From assembly GCA_964390565.1 (NCBI GenBank), contig CAYMII010000014.1:1-64000 (forward strand): a DNA stretch of 64,000 nt, given 5' to 3'. Position numbers and translations under genes: made by a program. This document shows, piece after piece, positions 23,785 through 33,800 of this stretch (its first letter is position 1; every line of letters begins with the position of its first letter). The stretch comes from UBA8529 sp964390565. Lineage in GTDB: Bacteria; Bacteroidota; Bacteroidia; Bacteroidales; Tenuifilaceae. The notes below the pieces were generated by a model that was not told where the DNA came from, searched no databases, and worked only from the letters and a program-made list of their open reading frames with translations.

Positions 23785-24930
23785 CTACAATAAATATAAA
23801 ACATAGCCCAAAATTGAGCCTCCGACAACAACCATTGCGGAATTAGTTTTCTTAAAGCCAAATACTACAGCCAAACTAGCTATGGCGATTATAATAGTTC
23901 GCCAATCTGAAATGGTCTCTTTTCCTAACTGGTAACAGATTGCAACTATTATCGCTATTGACGCCACGTTGACGGCATCCAAGAAAGCGGAAAACAACTT
24001 AGATTCTCTCATCTTACGGATGAGAGGATTCAGTAATGCTACAAATATGAATGACGGAAGGAAAATACCCAATGTTGCTATAGCAGCACCTGTAAAATAG
24101 TTTATTTGGTAGCCAATAAATGTAACCGATGAAAAAACAGGGCCAGGGGTGAATTGCCCAACAGCTATTGCATCTATTAGCTGTTGCCGGGAAATGATGC
24201 CTTTTGCAACCAGCTCGGTATCGAGAAATGCGAATAAAACATAACCGCTACCATAGAGTATTGCTCCGATTTTAAGGAAGGTAAAAAACAAACCGAGAGT
24301 GCTAATATTTATAAATTCAGTAGTATGGAGAGGCAATACAGCAAATGGGAAAATGCTGTTTGTAGAGTTAAACCTATTGGTACGGATTGCGTTCAATGCC
24401 AAAGCAAAGAAACCCGCACCAAACATTACTATAATCTCATTGAAGCCAATTAGGCAAAGTATGAGGGCAATAGCACCAATAAACCCTAATTCAAGTGTTT
24501 TCAACGATTTTCTTGCGAGAGGATAAATTGCAGCGAGAATAACAGCAATTATAGCTGGTTTTATGCCATAGATAAATGGTTGTACATGAGGGAGTTGTCC
24601 ATATTCTTTGTAAAGCACCGCAAAGATCCCAGTAATAATTACAGCAGGAAGTATAAAGCATAAACCCGCCACGATTAACCCTTTCCAGCCTGCACGTTCT
24701 TTCCCAATGTGGATTGCCATTTCGGTGCTATTTGGCCCAGGAATAAGGTTTGTAGCCCCAATTAAATCTAAGAAATGCTGCTCAGTTATCCATTTTCGTT
24801 TTTTGACAACCTCATCATTCATCATTGCGATATGGGCAGCAGGACCACCAAACGAAATTGTTCCAAGTTTGAGAAATAGCAGGGCTACTTCTTTAAGTTG
24901 ATTATTCTTTTCTTGTTTGCTTGGCACCAT
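23785..24930 (-). CDS. chrA: Chromate transporter (CHR family, two-domain)
   Basis: 381 residues, about ten to twelve transmembrane helices in two homologous halves. The N half has the signature FLKLGTISFGGPAAHIAMM and LIGATNLIPGPNSTEMAIHIG; the C half repeats it as FLKIGAILYGSGYVLFAFL and AIAVGQFTPGPVFSS. This is the usual long-chain CHR arrangement. The family exports chromate in proven cases and may move sulfate-like oxyanions in others. No chromate resistance partners are nearby. Isolated, convergent with the Rrf2 gene. Confidence 0.92.
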   Translation of the reverse strand: MVPSKQEKNNQLKEVALLFLKLGTISFGGPAAHIAMMNDEVVKKRKWITEQHFLDLIGATNLIPGPNSTEMAIHIGKERAGWKGLIVAGLCFILPAVIITGIFAVLYKEYGQLPHVQPFIYGIKPAIIAVILAAIYPLARKSLKTLELGFIGAIALILCLIGFNEIIVMFGAGFFALALNAIRTNRFNSTNSIFPFAVLPLHTTEFINISTLGLFFTFLKIGAILYGSGYVLFAFLDTELVAKGIISRQQLIDAIAVGQFTPGPVFSSVTFIGYQINYFTGAAIATLGIFLPSFIFVALLNPLIRKMRESKLFSAFLDAVNVASIAIIVAICYQLGKETISDWRTIIIAIASLAVVFGFKKTNSAMVVVGGSILGYVLYLL

Positions 24931-25215
24931 GATAAGTGGCTATTCTTAATCCTTTGTTAGATATGAAAATATTCGAATTTCAACAATATAACAAGTAAAT
25001 GTCCTTTGTGTTTAAACGCTATATAATCCTAAAAGCAAGCGAAAGACAAGAAGAATAGTGTGTAGTAGCGCATGGAGGACCACTTAAAATCGGCGGGTAA
25101 ACAAGTAGGGAAAGGCTAATTTATTAGATTTGAGAGATGAGCGGTGAGTTGTGAGTTTTGGGTTATTAGGTCACATGCAAATCTGTCAACTCTAAACTGT
25201 TAACTGACAACCAAT
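24931..25215. other. Gene-free stretch with text-like repeat, copy B
   Basis: 285 bases between two minus-strand genes. The part nearest the MnmE stop (about 25128-25212) is low-complexity DNA of the GAGATGAGCGGTGAGTTGTGAG / CTGTTAACTGACAACC type. No terminator or RNA gene recognised. Confidence 0.55.
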
Positions 25216-26622
25216 TTATTTTCCGATGCAGAACTTGGAGAAGATATGTCCTAGAATATCATCAGTGGTTATTTCACCAGTGATTTCGCCGAGGTAGTGA
25301 ATGGCCTGGCGGATATCGATGGCTAGCAAATCGGACGAGAGGTTGCCCTTTAGTCCATCAATGGCCTCGGTCAGGTTTTCGCGGGCACGCACAAGCGATT
25401 CGTAATGGCGAACGTTGGTTACAACTACCTCATCGGTTTCGGGCTGTCCCTGTAAACCTAAGTTTATCAAAGTGCTTGTGAGCAGCTCAATGTTATGCCC
25501 AGCCTTTGCTGATATAGGTAGTATATGGTGATTTGGGTATTTTGCCTGTAGCGTTGCTATGGTTTGATTAATGGCCGTTTTATCGGCCTTGTCGTCCTTG
25601 TTTATAAGGATAAGCGGAATTTGGTCGGCATTAAGCGTTGAATCTATCTCTTTAATCGATTCCATTATTTCATCGATAGGGCTTTGGGAATCTACAAGAA
25701 GTAGAATAATCTTAGCCTGCGATATTTTTGCATAGGCACGCTCAACCCCAATTGATTCGATAGAATCGATGGTATGGCGAATTCCTGCAGTATCGATAAA
25801 GCGGAACGAGATGCCGCCAAGATTGATGTTATCCTCAATGGTATCGCGGGTGGTGCCTGCAATTTCCGAAACTATTGCCCTTTCCTCGTTGAGCAAACGG
25901 TTTAAAAGGGTCGATTTTCCTACGTTTGGCTTCCCAGCAATGGTAACTGGGATTCCTTGCTTAATGACGTTTCCGAGTTGGAATGAGTTAATCATCTTCT
26001 CAATAACAGAAAGAATCTCGTTTATGAGTCCTACAAGTTGCTTGCGATCGGCAAATTCAACATCCTCCTCGCTAAAATCGAGTTCAAGCTCAATTAGAGC
26101 AATAAAGCTTAATAGCTGCTCGCGCAGTTCCTTGAGCTTGCTCGAGAAACCACCACGCATCTGCTGTAGCGCAACCTTACGCGCTGCTTCGCTCGATGAT
26201 GATATCAAATCGGCAATGGCCTCGGCTTGAGAAAGGTCAATTTTACCATTCAAAAAAGCTCGTAGCGTAAACTCGCCGGGTTGGGCTAACCGCGCACCTT
26301 TTCGAACTAGCAGCTCGAGCATTTGCTGCTGAATGATTTGTGAGCCGTGGCACGCTATTTCAACCACATCCTCGCCAGTGTAGGAGCGAGGGGCTTTAAA
26401 AATGCTCACTAAAACCTCATCAACGGCTCTGTCATCGTCCATAATAGCTCCATGATGAATGGTATAGGCCTTTTGCTCCGATAGCTGTTTTTTTCCTTTT
26501 GTTGATTTAAAAACCTTATCGCAAATGGTAATGGCATCTTTTCCGCTAAGACGAATAACGGCAATAGCTCCCGTTCCGGGCGCTGTAGCAATGGCGGCAA
26601 TGGTTAAATCATCAACAATCAT
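25216..26622 (-). CDS. mnmE: tRNA uridine-5-carboxymethylaminomethyl(34) synthesis GTPase MnmE
   Basis: 468 residues, full length. N-terminal folate-binding domain (IAAIATAPGTGAIAVIRLSG), helical domain, inserted GTPase domain with G1 AGKPNVGKSTLLN, G2/G3 GTTRDTIED and DTAGIR, G4 INKDD, and the C-terminal FCIGK that carries the conserved Cys. With MnmG it modifies the wobble uridine of several tRNAs in the cytoplasm. mnmG is not in the window. An exact TAnnTTTG box precedes it. Nothing is unusual. Confidence 0.98.
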   Translation of the reverse strand: MIVDDLTIAAIATAPGTGAIAVIRLSGKDAITICDKVFKSTKGKKQLSEQKAYTIHHGAIMDDDRAVDEVLVSIFKAPRSYTGEDVVEIACHGSQIIQQQMLELLVRKGARLAQPGEFTLRAFLNGKIDLSQAEAIADLISSSSEAARKVALQQMRGGFSSKLKELREQLLSFIALIELELDFSEEDVEFADRKQLVGLINEILSVIEKMINSFQLGNVIKQGIPVTIAGKPNVGKSTLLNRLLNEERAIVSEIAGTTRDTIEDNINLGGISFRFIDTAGIRHTIDSIESIGVERAYAKISQAKIILLLVDSQSPIDEIMESIKEIDSTLNADQIPLILINKDDKADKTAINQTIATLQAKYPNHHILPISAKAGHNIELLTSTLINLGLQGQPETDEVVVTNVRHYESLVRARENLTEAIDGLKGNLSSDLLAIDIRQAIHYLGEITGEITTDDILGHIFSKFCIGK

Positions 26623-26638
26623 CGTAAAAACATTTGTG

Positions 26639-26646
26639 CAAAGCTA
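26639..26646 (-). promoter_or_regulatory. -7 promoter box of mnmE
   Basis: TAGCTTTG on the minus strand, 17 bases before the ATG, followed by CAC as is common at Bacteroidota start sites. It lies just past the terminator of the malic enzyme gene. Confidence 0.5.
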
Positions 26647-26675
26647 GTAAAAAAGTTGATTGAACTTGATTATAA

Positions 26676-26703
26676 ACAAAGAAACCCGGATTAACCGGGT
26701 TCC
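26676..26703 (-). terminator. Terminator of the malic enzyme gene
   Basis: Minus strand GAACCCGG-TTAAT-CCGGGTTTC then TTTG. Located 22 bases after the malic enzyme stop. Confidence 0.85.
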
Positions 26704-26724
26704 TAAACGTACTATTTACAATCT

Positions 26725-28185
26725 TTATTTTCCTTCAATAAACTTAACAGTATACTCTAAAGCCTCTTCAAGCATTTCGGCAGGAGGATCAACAACGAAG
26801 CCCTCTTTGCTTAAAAGAGCAGCCATAGATCTTGAGTAATCGATATCCTTTTTAGCAATTTGATATACCTCTTCCCAAGCATATGGTTTACGAGCTACAC
26901 CATCTTTAATTGCTTGCATAGCAACATCAGCGGCTTCAACCGAGAATACATCAGGTTCATCCATCTTTGGAACAATGTTATCTGGGTTAATTCCACGTTT
27001 TTCAGCAAAATTTGCCAAAGAATGAGCTGCTGTAATAGCCATGTTATCAGTTATTTTTGATGCTCTTACAATTAATGCACCCTTAAGTATTCCTGGGAAT
27101 CCAATGGAGTTATTAACCTGATTTGGGAAATCGCCACGGCCTGTAGCCACAATGTAAGCACCTGCCTCTTTTGCAGCGTATGGGTAAATCTCAGGAACAG
27201 GGTTTGCGCATGCAAAAACGATAGCCTTAGGGTTCATCAGCTTAACCCAATCCTTCTTAATAGTATCGGGACCTGGAGTTGAAAGAGAAATAAGAACATC
27301 TGCACCTTTCATTGCCTCTTCCATGGTTGTGATGCAATGTGGGTTTGTGCTTTCGCAAAGCTCCCATTTACGGTAAAATCTTTCATCAGCCTTGATATCG
27401 CCCCTTTTCTTATGCAATCCGCCTTTGGTATCAAATAGAATCATCTTTTTAGGATCACCACCATCAGCAAGAATAAGCCTTGCAATGGTTGTATTTGATG
27501 CTCCTGCGCCGTAGAGTACGATTTTTACATCGCTTAACTTTTTCTCGGTTAGTTTAAGCGCGTTGATAAGCCCAGCGAGGGTTACGCATGCTGTACCCTG
27601 AGCATCATCGTGCCAAACAGGAATACTGCACTCTTCGCGAAGTACGTCAAGCACTTTAAAGCAGTTTGGTTGAGAGATATCCTCAAGGTTAACCGCTCCA
27701 AAGCTGTACTGACACATTTTTACAAAATCGATAATCTTTTGAGGATCGTTATGGCAACCATTATCACGACTATCGATACAAAGGGCAACAGCATCGACAC
27801 CGCCTAAATACTTCATGAGGAACGCTTTGCCTTCCATAACGCCTAATCCACCTGCAGGGGAGCAGTCGCCATCGCCAAGAACGCGGGTAGAGTCACTAAC
27901 TACAGCAACAAGGTTGCCGCGATTTGATAGTTCGAATGAAGCATCGTTGTTTTCGCGGATAGTTGTAGAAACTTTAGATACTCCGGGGGTGTACCATACA
28001 TTAAACCAATTGAATCCCGGTACTGGGACTTTTGGTGCTACCTGGGTTTTACCACCATAGAACTTATGAGCTTTCTCCGAAAGGCGTTTTAAGAAGATAG
28101 TTTTGCCCTTTGCTTTCTGCTCTTCGTTCCAATTCGATGGGAAAATCGCTCCAAGATTTTCTAATTTAATATTGATTTTACTCAT
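26725..28185 (-). CDS. Malic enzyme (oxidative decarboxylating, short form)
   Basis: 486 residues. Contains the malic N domain (NVWYTPGVSKVSTTIREN, VSDSTRVLGDGDCSPAGGLGVMEGK with the metal and substrate site) and the NAD(P)-binding domain (WHDDAQGTACVTLAGL, VLYGAGASNTTIARLIL, ALSTPGP-type ISLSTPGPD, FACANPVPEIYP, ATGRGDFPNQVNN). It lacks the C-terminal phosphotransacetylase-like extension of MaeB. It converts malate to pyruvate and CO2 with NAD(P)+ in the cytoplasm. Cofactor choice is not readable with confidence: GAGASN lacks the classic NAD acidic end. Divergent from sucD over 159 bases. Confidence 0.93.
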   Translation of the reverse strand: MSKINIKLENLGAIFPSNWNEEQKAKGKTIFLKRLSEKAHKFYGGKTQVAPKVPVPGFNWFNVWYTPGVSKVSTTIRENNDASFELSNRGNLVAVVSDSTRVLGDGDCSPAGGLGVMEGKAFLMKYLGGVDAVALCIDSRDNGCHNDPQKIIDFVKMCQYSFGAVNLEDISQPNCFKVLDVLREECSIPVWHDDAQGTACVTLAGLINALKLTEKKLSDVKIVLYGAGASNTTIARLILADGGDPKKMILFDTKGGLHKKRGDIKADERFYRKWELCESTNPHCITTMEEAMKGADVLISLSTPGPDTIKKDWVKLMNPKAIVFACANPVPEIYPYAAKEAGAYIVATGRGDFPNQVNNSIGFPGILKGALIVRASKITDNMAITAAHSLANFAEKRGINPDNIVPKMDEPDVFSVEAADVAMQAIKDGVARKPYAWEEVYQIAKKDIDYSRSMAALLSKEGFVVDPPAEMLEEALEYTVKFIEGK

Positions 28186-28344
28186 AATGTGATAGATAAA
28201 GTGGTTTCGTCTGCATGTTTATTCGAAAGCAATTTACGAAAAGAAATTTCTTAGGGAGAATTTAATACGAGTGTTTTAAAACAACAAATTGCTTATATTT
28301 AAACCAAAATTTCCGCATATTAACCTTTTAAAAAAGCCGAATCG

Positions 28345-29220
28345 ATGAGTGTACTAGTAAATAAGAGTTCGAAGGTTATCGTTCAAGGGTTTACAGGTAG
28401 CGAAGGCACCTTTCATGCAACCCAAATGATTGAATACGGAACTAATGTAGTAGGTGGAATTACTCCTGGCAAAGGAGGGCAGCAACATTTAGGCTTGCCA
28501 ATTTTTAACACTGTTGAAGAAGCGGTTAAGAATGTTGGTGCAAATGTTTCTGTTATTTTTGTGCCACCCGCTTTCGCAGCCGATTCGATTATTGAGGCAG
28601 CCACAAGTGGAATTAAGGTGGTAATTTGTATTACCGAGGGGATTCCTGTTGCCGATATGGTTAAAGTGAAACATATTTTAAGTGAAATACCCGATGTAAG
28701 ATTAATTGGCCCTAACTGCCCTGGAGTTATTAACCCCGGAGAAGCTAAGGTTGGAATTATGCCCGGATTTATTCATAAAAAAGGAACAATAGGAGTTATA
28801 TCGCGATCAGGTACTTTAGCTTACGAAGCAGTAGATCAAATCACAAAGCAAGGGCTTGGACAATCTACCGGTATTGGTATCGGAGGAGACCCAATAATTG
28901 GAACCACAACATTAGATGCAGTCAAACTATTGATGGCTGATCCTGAAACTGAAGGAATTGTAATAATAGGCGAAATTGGCGGAAGCATGGAGACCGATGC
29001 TGCTCGTTGGATTAAGGAGCACGGTACAAAACCAGTAGTTGGCTTTATTGCTGGACAAACTGCTCCTAAAGGTCGTAGAATGGGGCATGCTGGTGCAATT
29101 ATTGGTGGTGCAGAGGATACTGCTGCTGCAAAAATGAAAGTTATGAAAGAGTGTGGACTTCATGTGGTTGAATCGCCTGCTATGATTGGCGAAACTATGA
29201 AGAAAGCGCTAATGAAATAG
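28345..29220 (+). CDS. sucD: Succinyl-CoA synthetase, alpha subunit
   Basis: 291 residues, full length. CoA-binding fold with IVQGFTGSEGTFHATQM and GGITPGKGGQ, the ligase domain with IGPNCPGVINP and SRSGTLAYE, IGGDPIIGT, and the phospho-histidine in MGHAGAIIGG. It forms succinyl-CoA or succinate plus NTP with the beta subunit. sucC is not next to it, so the subunits are encoded apart or elsewhere. Divergent from the malic enzyme gene; hairpin terminator follows. Confidence 0.97.
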   Translation: MSVLVNKSSKVIVQGFTGSEGTFHATQMIEYGTNVVGGITPGKGGQQHLGLPIFNTVEEAVKNVGANVSVIFVPPAFAADSIIEAATSGIKVVICITEGIPVADMVKVKHILSEIPDVRLIGPNCPGVINPGEAKVGIMPGFIHKKGTIGVISRSGTLAYEAVDQITKQGLGQSTGIGIGGDPIIGTTTLDAVKLLMADPETEGIVIIGEIGGSMETDAARWIKEHGTKPVVGFIAGQTAPKGRRMGHAGAIIGGAEDTAAAKMKVMKECGLHVVESPAMIGETMKKALMK

Positions 29221-29252
29221 TAAAATATTTTAGAGTGATAATGGAATATTGG

Positions 29253-29289
29253 AATGATGGAATTGTGTTATAGTTCCATCATTTTTTTA
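29253..29289 (+). terminator. Terminator of sucD
   Basis: AATGATGGAA-TTGTGTTATA-GTTCCATCATT followed by TTTTTT, 32 bases after the stop. Confidence 0.88.
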
Positions 29290-29314
29290 TAAGTAACTTG
29301 ATAATTAATGAATT

Positions 29315-30658
29315 ATGAAAAAGTATTTAAAAATTATTCTAATTGTAATCGTTTTTGTGTTAGCGCTTGCTGGGTTTTATGGATATCAAATCTATAAAAT
29401 GGTGATGGGAAGTGAACCATTAACAGGAAAGCAGGATGGCTTGCCAACACCCATGGCCTCAATGCCTGCAATTACTAAAGGTAATGCCGATTGGCCAAAT
29501 TGGCGAGGTGTTAACTATGATGGTAAAAGCGCTGTTGTTGGAATTAAAACTGACTGGTCTAACGGATTAAAAAAGTTATGGGAAGTAAGTTACTTGTGCC
29601 AAGATAAGGCAACAGCATCATGGTCGGCACCCGTGGTTCAAGGGAATAGATTGATTATTCCCGGTAGAGATGCCAATAATGATTTGCTTTTCTGTATCAA
29701 TGCTGATAATGGTGAACTTATTTGGGTTGGCAAATATGAGGCTAAAGCCGAAACAGCCCATGGACCCGGTCCACGTGCTACACCATTCATCAACGACGAT
29801 AAGGTTTATACTTTTGGCCGCAGTGGCGATATAGCTTGTTGGCAATTGGAGGATGGCGAACTGCTATGGAGAAAGAACGTTAAGGATGAAGGCGGTGCAG
29901 AACCAACTTGGGGTTTCTCAACAACTCCTTTAGTTTATGAAAATATGGTTATTGTCCAAGGTGGTGGTAAAGCGCTAATATTAGCATATGACAAATTGAA
30001 TGGTAATTTGCTTTGGAAATCGATGGAAGGGGAGGCTGGCTATGCATTTGCTTTGCCTATAAAAATTGAAAATGAAACCAAACTTCTAGTTTATCAAGGT
30101 GTTGGTTTATCGTGCCTAAATCCTGCTGATGGAAAATTATTGTGGACTGTTCCTTGGACAACCGAATATTTTGTCAATGCAACAACACCTATTGTATATA
30201 ATGATATTGTGTTCCACACATCGGGTTATGGTATGGGCTGTCAGGCTATAAAAGTTACAAAGGATGGATATTCTGTACTTTGGACAAACAAAGTTTTGGA
30301 GGCTCAGCACTCCGATCCGATATTAATTGATGGCTATATATATGGTTATTCGGGCGAAAGTTCGAGGAATACAGGTCAATTCAAATGCCTCGAATTGGCA
30401 ACTGGTAAGGAGATGTGGAGTACTAGCGAAATTGGACAGGGAACAACAACCTTTGTTGATGGGTATTTAATCTCAATTGATCTAAAAGGGAAATTGTTTT
30501 TAATAAAACCCGATCCTTCAGGATTTAAAAAGATTGGCGAGATAAAATCAGCCATTACTGATGTAAAGAACCCTTCATGGACAGTTCCTGTAGTTGCAAA
30601 CAGAAAACTTTATTTACGCTATCTGCAGCAATTAACTTGCTATGATTTAATGAGATAA
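29315..30658 (+). CDS. Membrane-anchored PQQ-like beta-propeller protein
   Basis: 447 residues. One N-terminal anchor helix (about 4-24) is followed by WPNWRGVNYDGKS, the usual opening of outer PQQ-like propellers in Bacteroidota and Planctomycetes. Blades end in the tryptophan-docking motif xxDGxLxW: CINADNGELIWV, WQLEDGELLWRKN, YDKLNGNLLWKS, LNPADGKLLWTV, LELATGKEMWST. About seven blades are counted. The catalytic residues of quinoprotein alcohol dehydrogenases (disulfide of adjacent Cys, Ca2+ site) are not seen, so a scaffold or binding role is more likely than PQQ-dependent oxidation. Confidence 0.85.
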   Translation: MKKYLKIILIVIVFVLALAGFYGYQIYKMVMGSEPLTGKQDGLPTPMASMPAITKGNADWPNWRGVNYDGKSAVVGIKTDWSNGLKKLWEVSYLCQDKATASWSAPVVQGNRLIIPGRDANNDLLFCINADNGELIWVGKYEAKAETAHGPGPRATPFINDDKVYTFGRSGDIACWQLEDGELLWRKNVKDEGGAEPTWGFSTTPLVYENMVIVQGGGKALILAYDKLNGNLLWKSMEGEAGYAFALPIKIENETKLLVYQGVGLSCLNPADGKLLWTVPWTTEYFVNATTPIVYNDIVFHTSGYGMGCQAIKVTKDGYSVLWTNKVLEAQHSDPILIDGYIYGYSGESSRNTGQFKCLELATGKEMWSTSEIGQGTTTFVDGYLISIDLKGKLFLIKPDPSGFKKIGEIKSAITDVKNPSWTVPVVANRKLYLRYLQQLTCYDLMR

Positions 30659-30678
30659 AAAGAGGTGATGTTTTTTAG

Positions 30679-30713
30679 AAGAGGTTAGTTGAGGTATCAA
30701 TTAACCTCTTTTT
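30679..30713 (+). terminator. Terminator of the PQQ-like propeller gene
   Basis: AAGAGGTTAGTTGA-GGTA-TCAATTAACCTCTT followed by TTT. Long near-perfect stem, 20 bases after the stop. Confidence 0.88.
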
Positions 30714-30805
30714 CTATATTTAGTTAAATATATCATCGCGTAAAAATGGAATCGTACCTTTTATTTCCTTATATTTAGTTCTTATTAGTGATTAATTCTG
30801 TATTT

Positions 30806-33800
30806 ATGATAGAGAATTACCACATAGGAAACGCTAAGTCTCTTTTCATTAGGTTTTATTGTAGTTGGATTATTCCAACTATTTTTTTCATCTGTATATC
30901 AAGCCTATCTTTTTCTCAAAATAAGCAACCTCTAAAATTTTCACGATTATCGCTCGAAGAGGGCTTATCGCAAAGCGTTGTTTATCAAACTATTCAAGAT
31001 TGTGATGGCTTTCTTTGGTTTGGCACACAGGATGGATTAAATAAATATGATGGTTATAAGTTTACTGTATATAGAAACAACCCTGATGACCCATTAACCC
31101 TTTCGAATAATTGTGTATTATCAATTTTAGAAGATAGATGTGGCAATTTTTGGATTGGAACACGTGGTGGAGGCGTAAATCGTTTCGATAAAAAAACAGA
31201 ACGGTTTTTTGCCTATAGGAATGACCCTAAGGATTCTTTATCCCTTTCGAACGATTATATTCATTGCCTTTTCGAAGATTGTGACGGAACAATATGGGTT
31301 GGAACAAATGGTGGTGGGTTAAATAGGTTTGATAGGAGAAATGGAACGTTCAAAGTTTATAAAAATAGCCTGTCCCTATTAAATAGTATTTCCAATGACA
31401 TTGTGACATCAATAATTGAGGAAGATCAGAATACGCTTTGGATTGGCACATTAGGTGGCGGGTTAAATCGATTCGATAAGAAAACAGAAACCTTTAAAGC
31501 TTACAGGCATTTATTATACAACCCGAATAGCATTTCGAACGATAATGTTAAATCGATTTTTATCGACTCTGAAGGCTTTCTTTGGGCAGGAACAGTTGGT
31601 GGTGGCTTAAATAGGCTTAATAGAAGTACCGATAAGTTCGACCATTATATAAATAATCCCGCTGATCCAAGTTCTCTCTCGAATAATAATATCAATGCAA
31701 TTTACGAAACCAGTAGTAGGATGCTTTGTATTGCTACATATGGCGGGGGATTAAATATTTTAAATAAGAATACTGGAAAGTTTGAGGTTTATAAAAGAGA
31801 TATACTTAGACCCGAAAGCCTTTCGAGTAACTATCCACTTTCGTTATTCGAAGATAAATCAAAGACTCTATGGATTGGTACATTTGGTGGAGGGTTAAGT
31901 AGTTATAGTAAATATCGTACAAAATTCAAGGTCTTTAAGTTTGATCCCCTTGACCCCAAAAGTATTACAAGTAATGCAATTCGAGGGTTCTGTATCGATA
32001 AATCGAATGTTTTATGGGTTGGCACTCGTGGAGGTGGTTTAAATAGGTATAATTCATCAAAAGCAGAATTTATTGCATATAAGAATATCCTCGACGATAG
32101 TTTAAGCCTTTCAAATAATGAAATTTATAAAATAATTGAAGATTATAATGGAATTCTTTGGGTTGGAACAAGTGGTGGCGGGTTAAATAAATTTGATTCA
32201 CGAACAGGAAAATCAAGGTCTTTTAAATATGATCCAGCCAACAAAAATAGTATTTCTAGCAACTTTATCTATACACTTCTCGATGATAAAAGGGGCTCTA
32301 TTTGGGTTGGAACCGATGGTGGTGGCCTTAATAAGTTTAATAAGTTTACCGAAACATTTACTGTTTATAAAAATAACCCAAAGGACTCGTTAAGTATTTC
32401 TGATAACATAATTATAAGCATTTATAAGGATATCCAGGGTAAACTATGGCTTGGCACTAGACTTGGTGGTCTGAATATTTTCGATCCAAAAACAGGCAAG
32501 TCCATAAGCTATAAGTATAATCCTAAGGATAAGAATAGCATTCCCAATAACTCTGTCCTTTCAATTGTAGAGGATATTTATGGAACAATTTGGGTTGGCA
32601 CGGATGGTGGCGGGCTTAACAGGGTTAGCGTTGATAGTAAGGGTCGCCTTCGCTTTAAAAGTTATACAACTCACGATGGGCTGCCAAACGATTGTATTTA
32701 TGGAATTATTTGTGATAAAAAAGGTAGATTATGGCTTAGTACAAATAAGGGGATTTCAAGGTTTTCGCCTTATAATGATAGCTATGGTAAAATATATGCA
32801 ACCAAACCTTTAATTCAAAACTTCGACTTTAATGATGGGATACCAAGCAATGAGTTTAATACTAATGCCTATTTTCAAAGCCAAAATGGAACAATTTACC
32901 TAGGTACAATTGCAGGTGCTGTTTATTTTCATCCCGATAGCGTTGCCGAGAACTTTTATAAGCCACCTGTTGTAATTACTGGATTTCAACTTTTCAATAA
33001 GAATGTGGAGGTTGCTCATACAATCAGTAAAAAGTTAAAGAAGAATAAAAATGCACGAATAATATATAATAATGGCAATTACTATCTTCCACAATCTATT
33101 TCAAAGCTGAAAGGCATTACTTTAAGTGCTAACGAAAAGGTTTTTACGTTGGAGTTTGCCTCTCTTGACTTTTCAATTCCTCAAAAAAATAAGTATGAGT
33201 ACATAATGGAGGGGTTTGATAAGGATTGGAGTAGCATTGGAACGCGCCGATTTGCAACATATACAAACCTCCCTCACGGAAAATATACTTTTAAAGTAAG
33301 AGCAACGAATTGCGATAATGTTTGGAGCGATAGCATTGCAAGTATTAATGTAGAAATACTTCCACCTTATTGGAAAACATTATGGTTTAGAATTTTGATA
33401 TTGTTTTCTATGCTTTCTCTTATATATCTATATATAAAGCAAAGGGAGAGGAAACTTAAAGAGGACAAAGATATTCTTGAGGCAACGGTTAAAGAGCGAA
33501 CAATTCAGCTTAAAGAGGTTAATGAGGAGTTAAACCTTCAAAACGAGCAAATATCAGCTCAACGTGATAATTTACAAATTCTAATCGATGAGTTAAAGCA
33601 AAAAAATGAGGAGATTTTGGCTCAAAGAGATGAAATTCATATACAGAGCAAGTTGATTGAGCAAAAGAATTCGAATATTACTGCAAGCATTGCTTATGCC
33701 GAAAATATACAGCATTCAATATTACCTGAGATTTCTTTAATCCAAACCCTTTTCCCTGATTCTTTTGTGCTCTATAAGCCAAAGGATGTTGTAAGTGGCG

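Noticed and set aside
29315..30658. PQQ-dependent alcohol dehydrogenase
   Set aside because: Propeller blades are present but the vicinal-Cys pair and metal-site residues of the catalytic enzymes are not visible, and it is only 447 residues.
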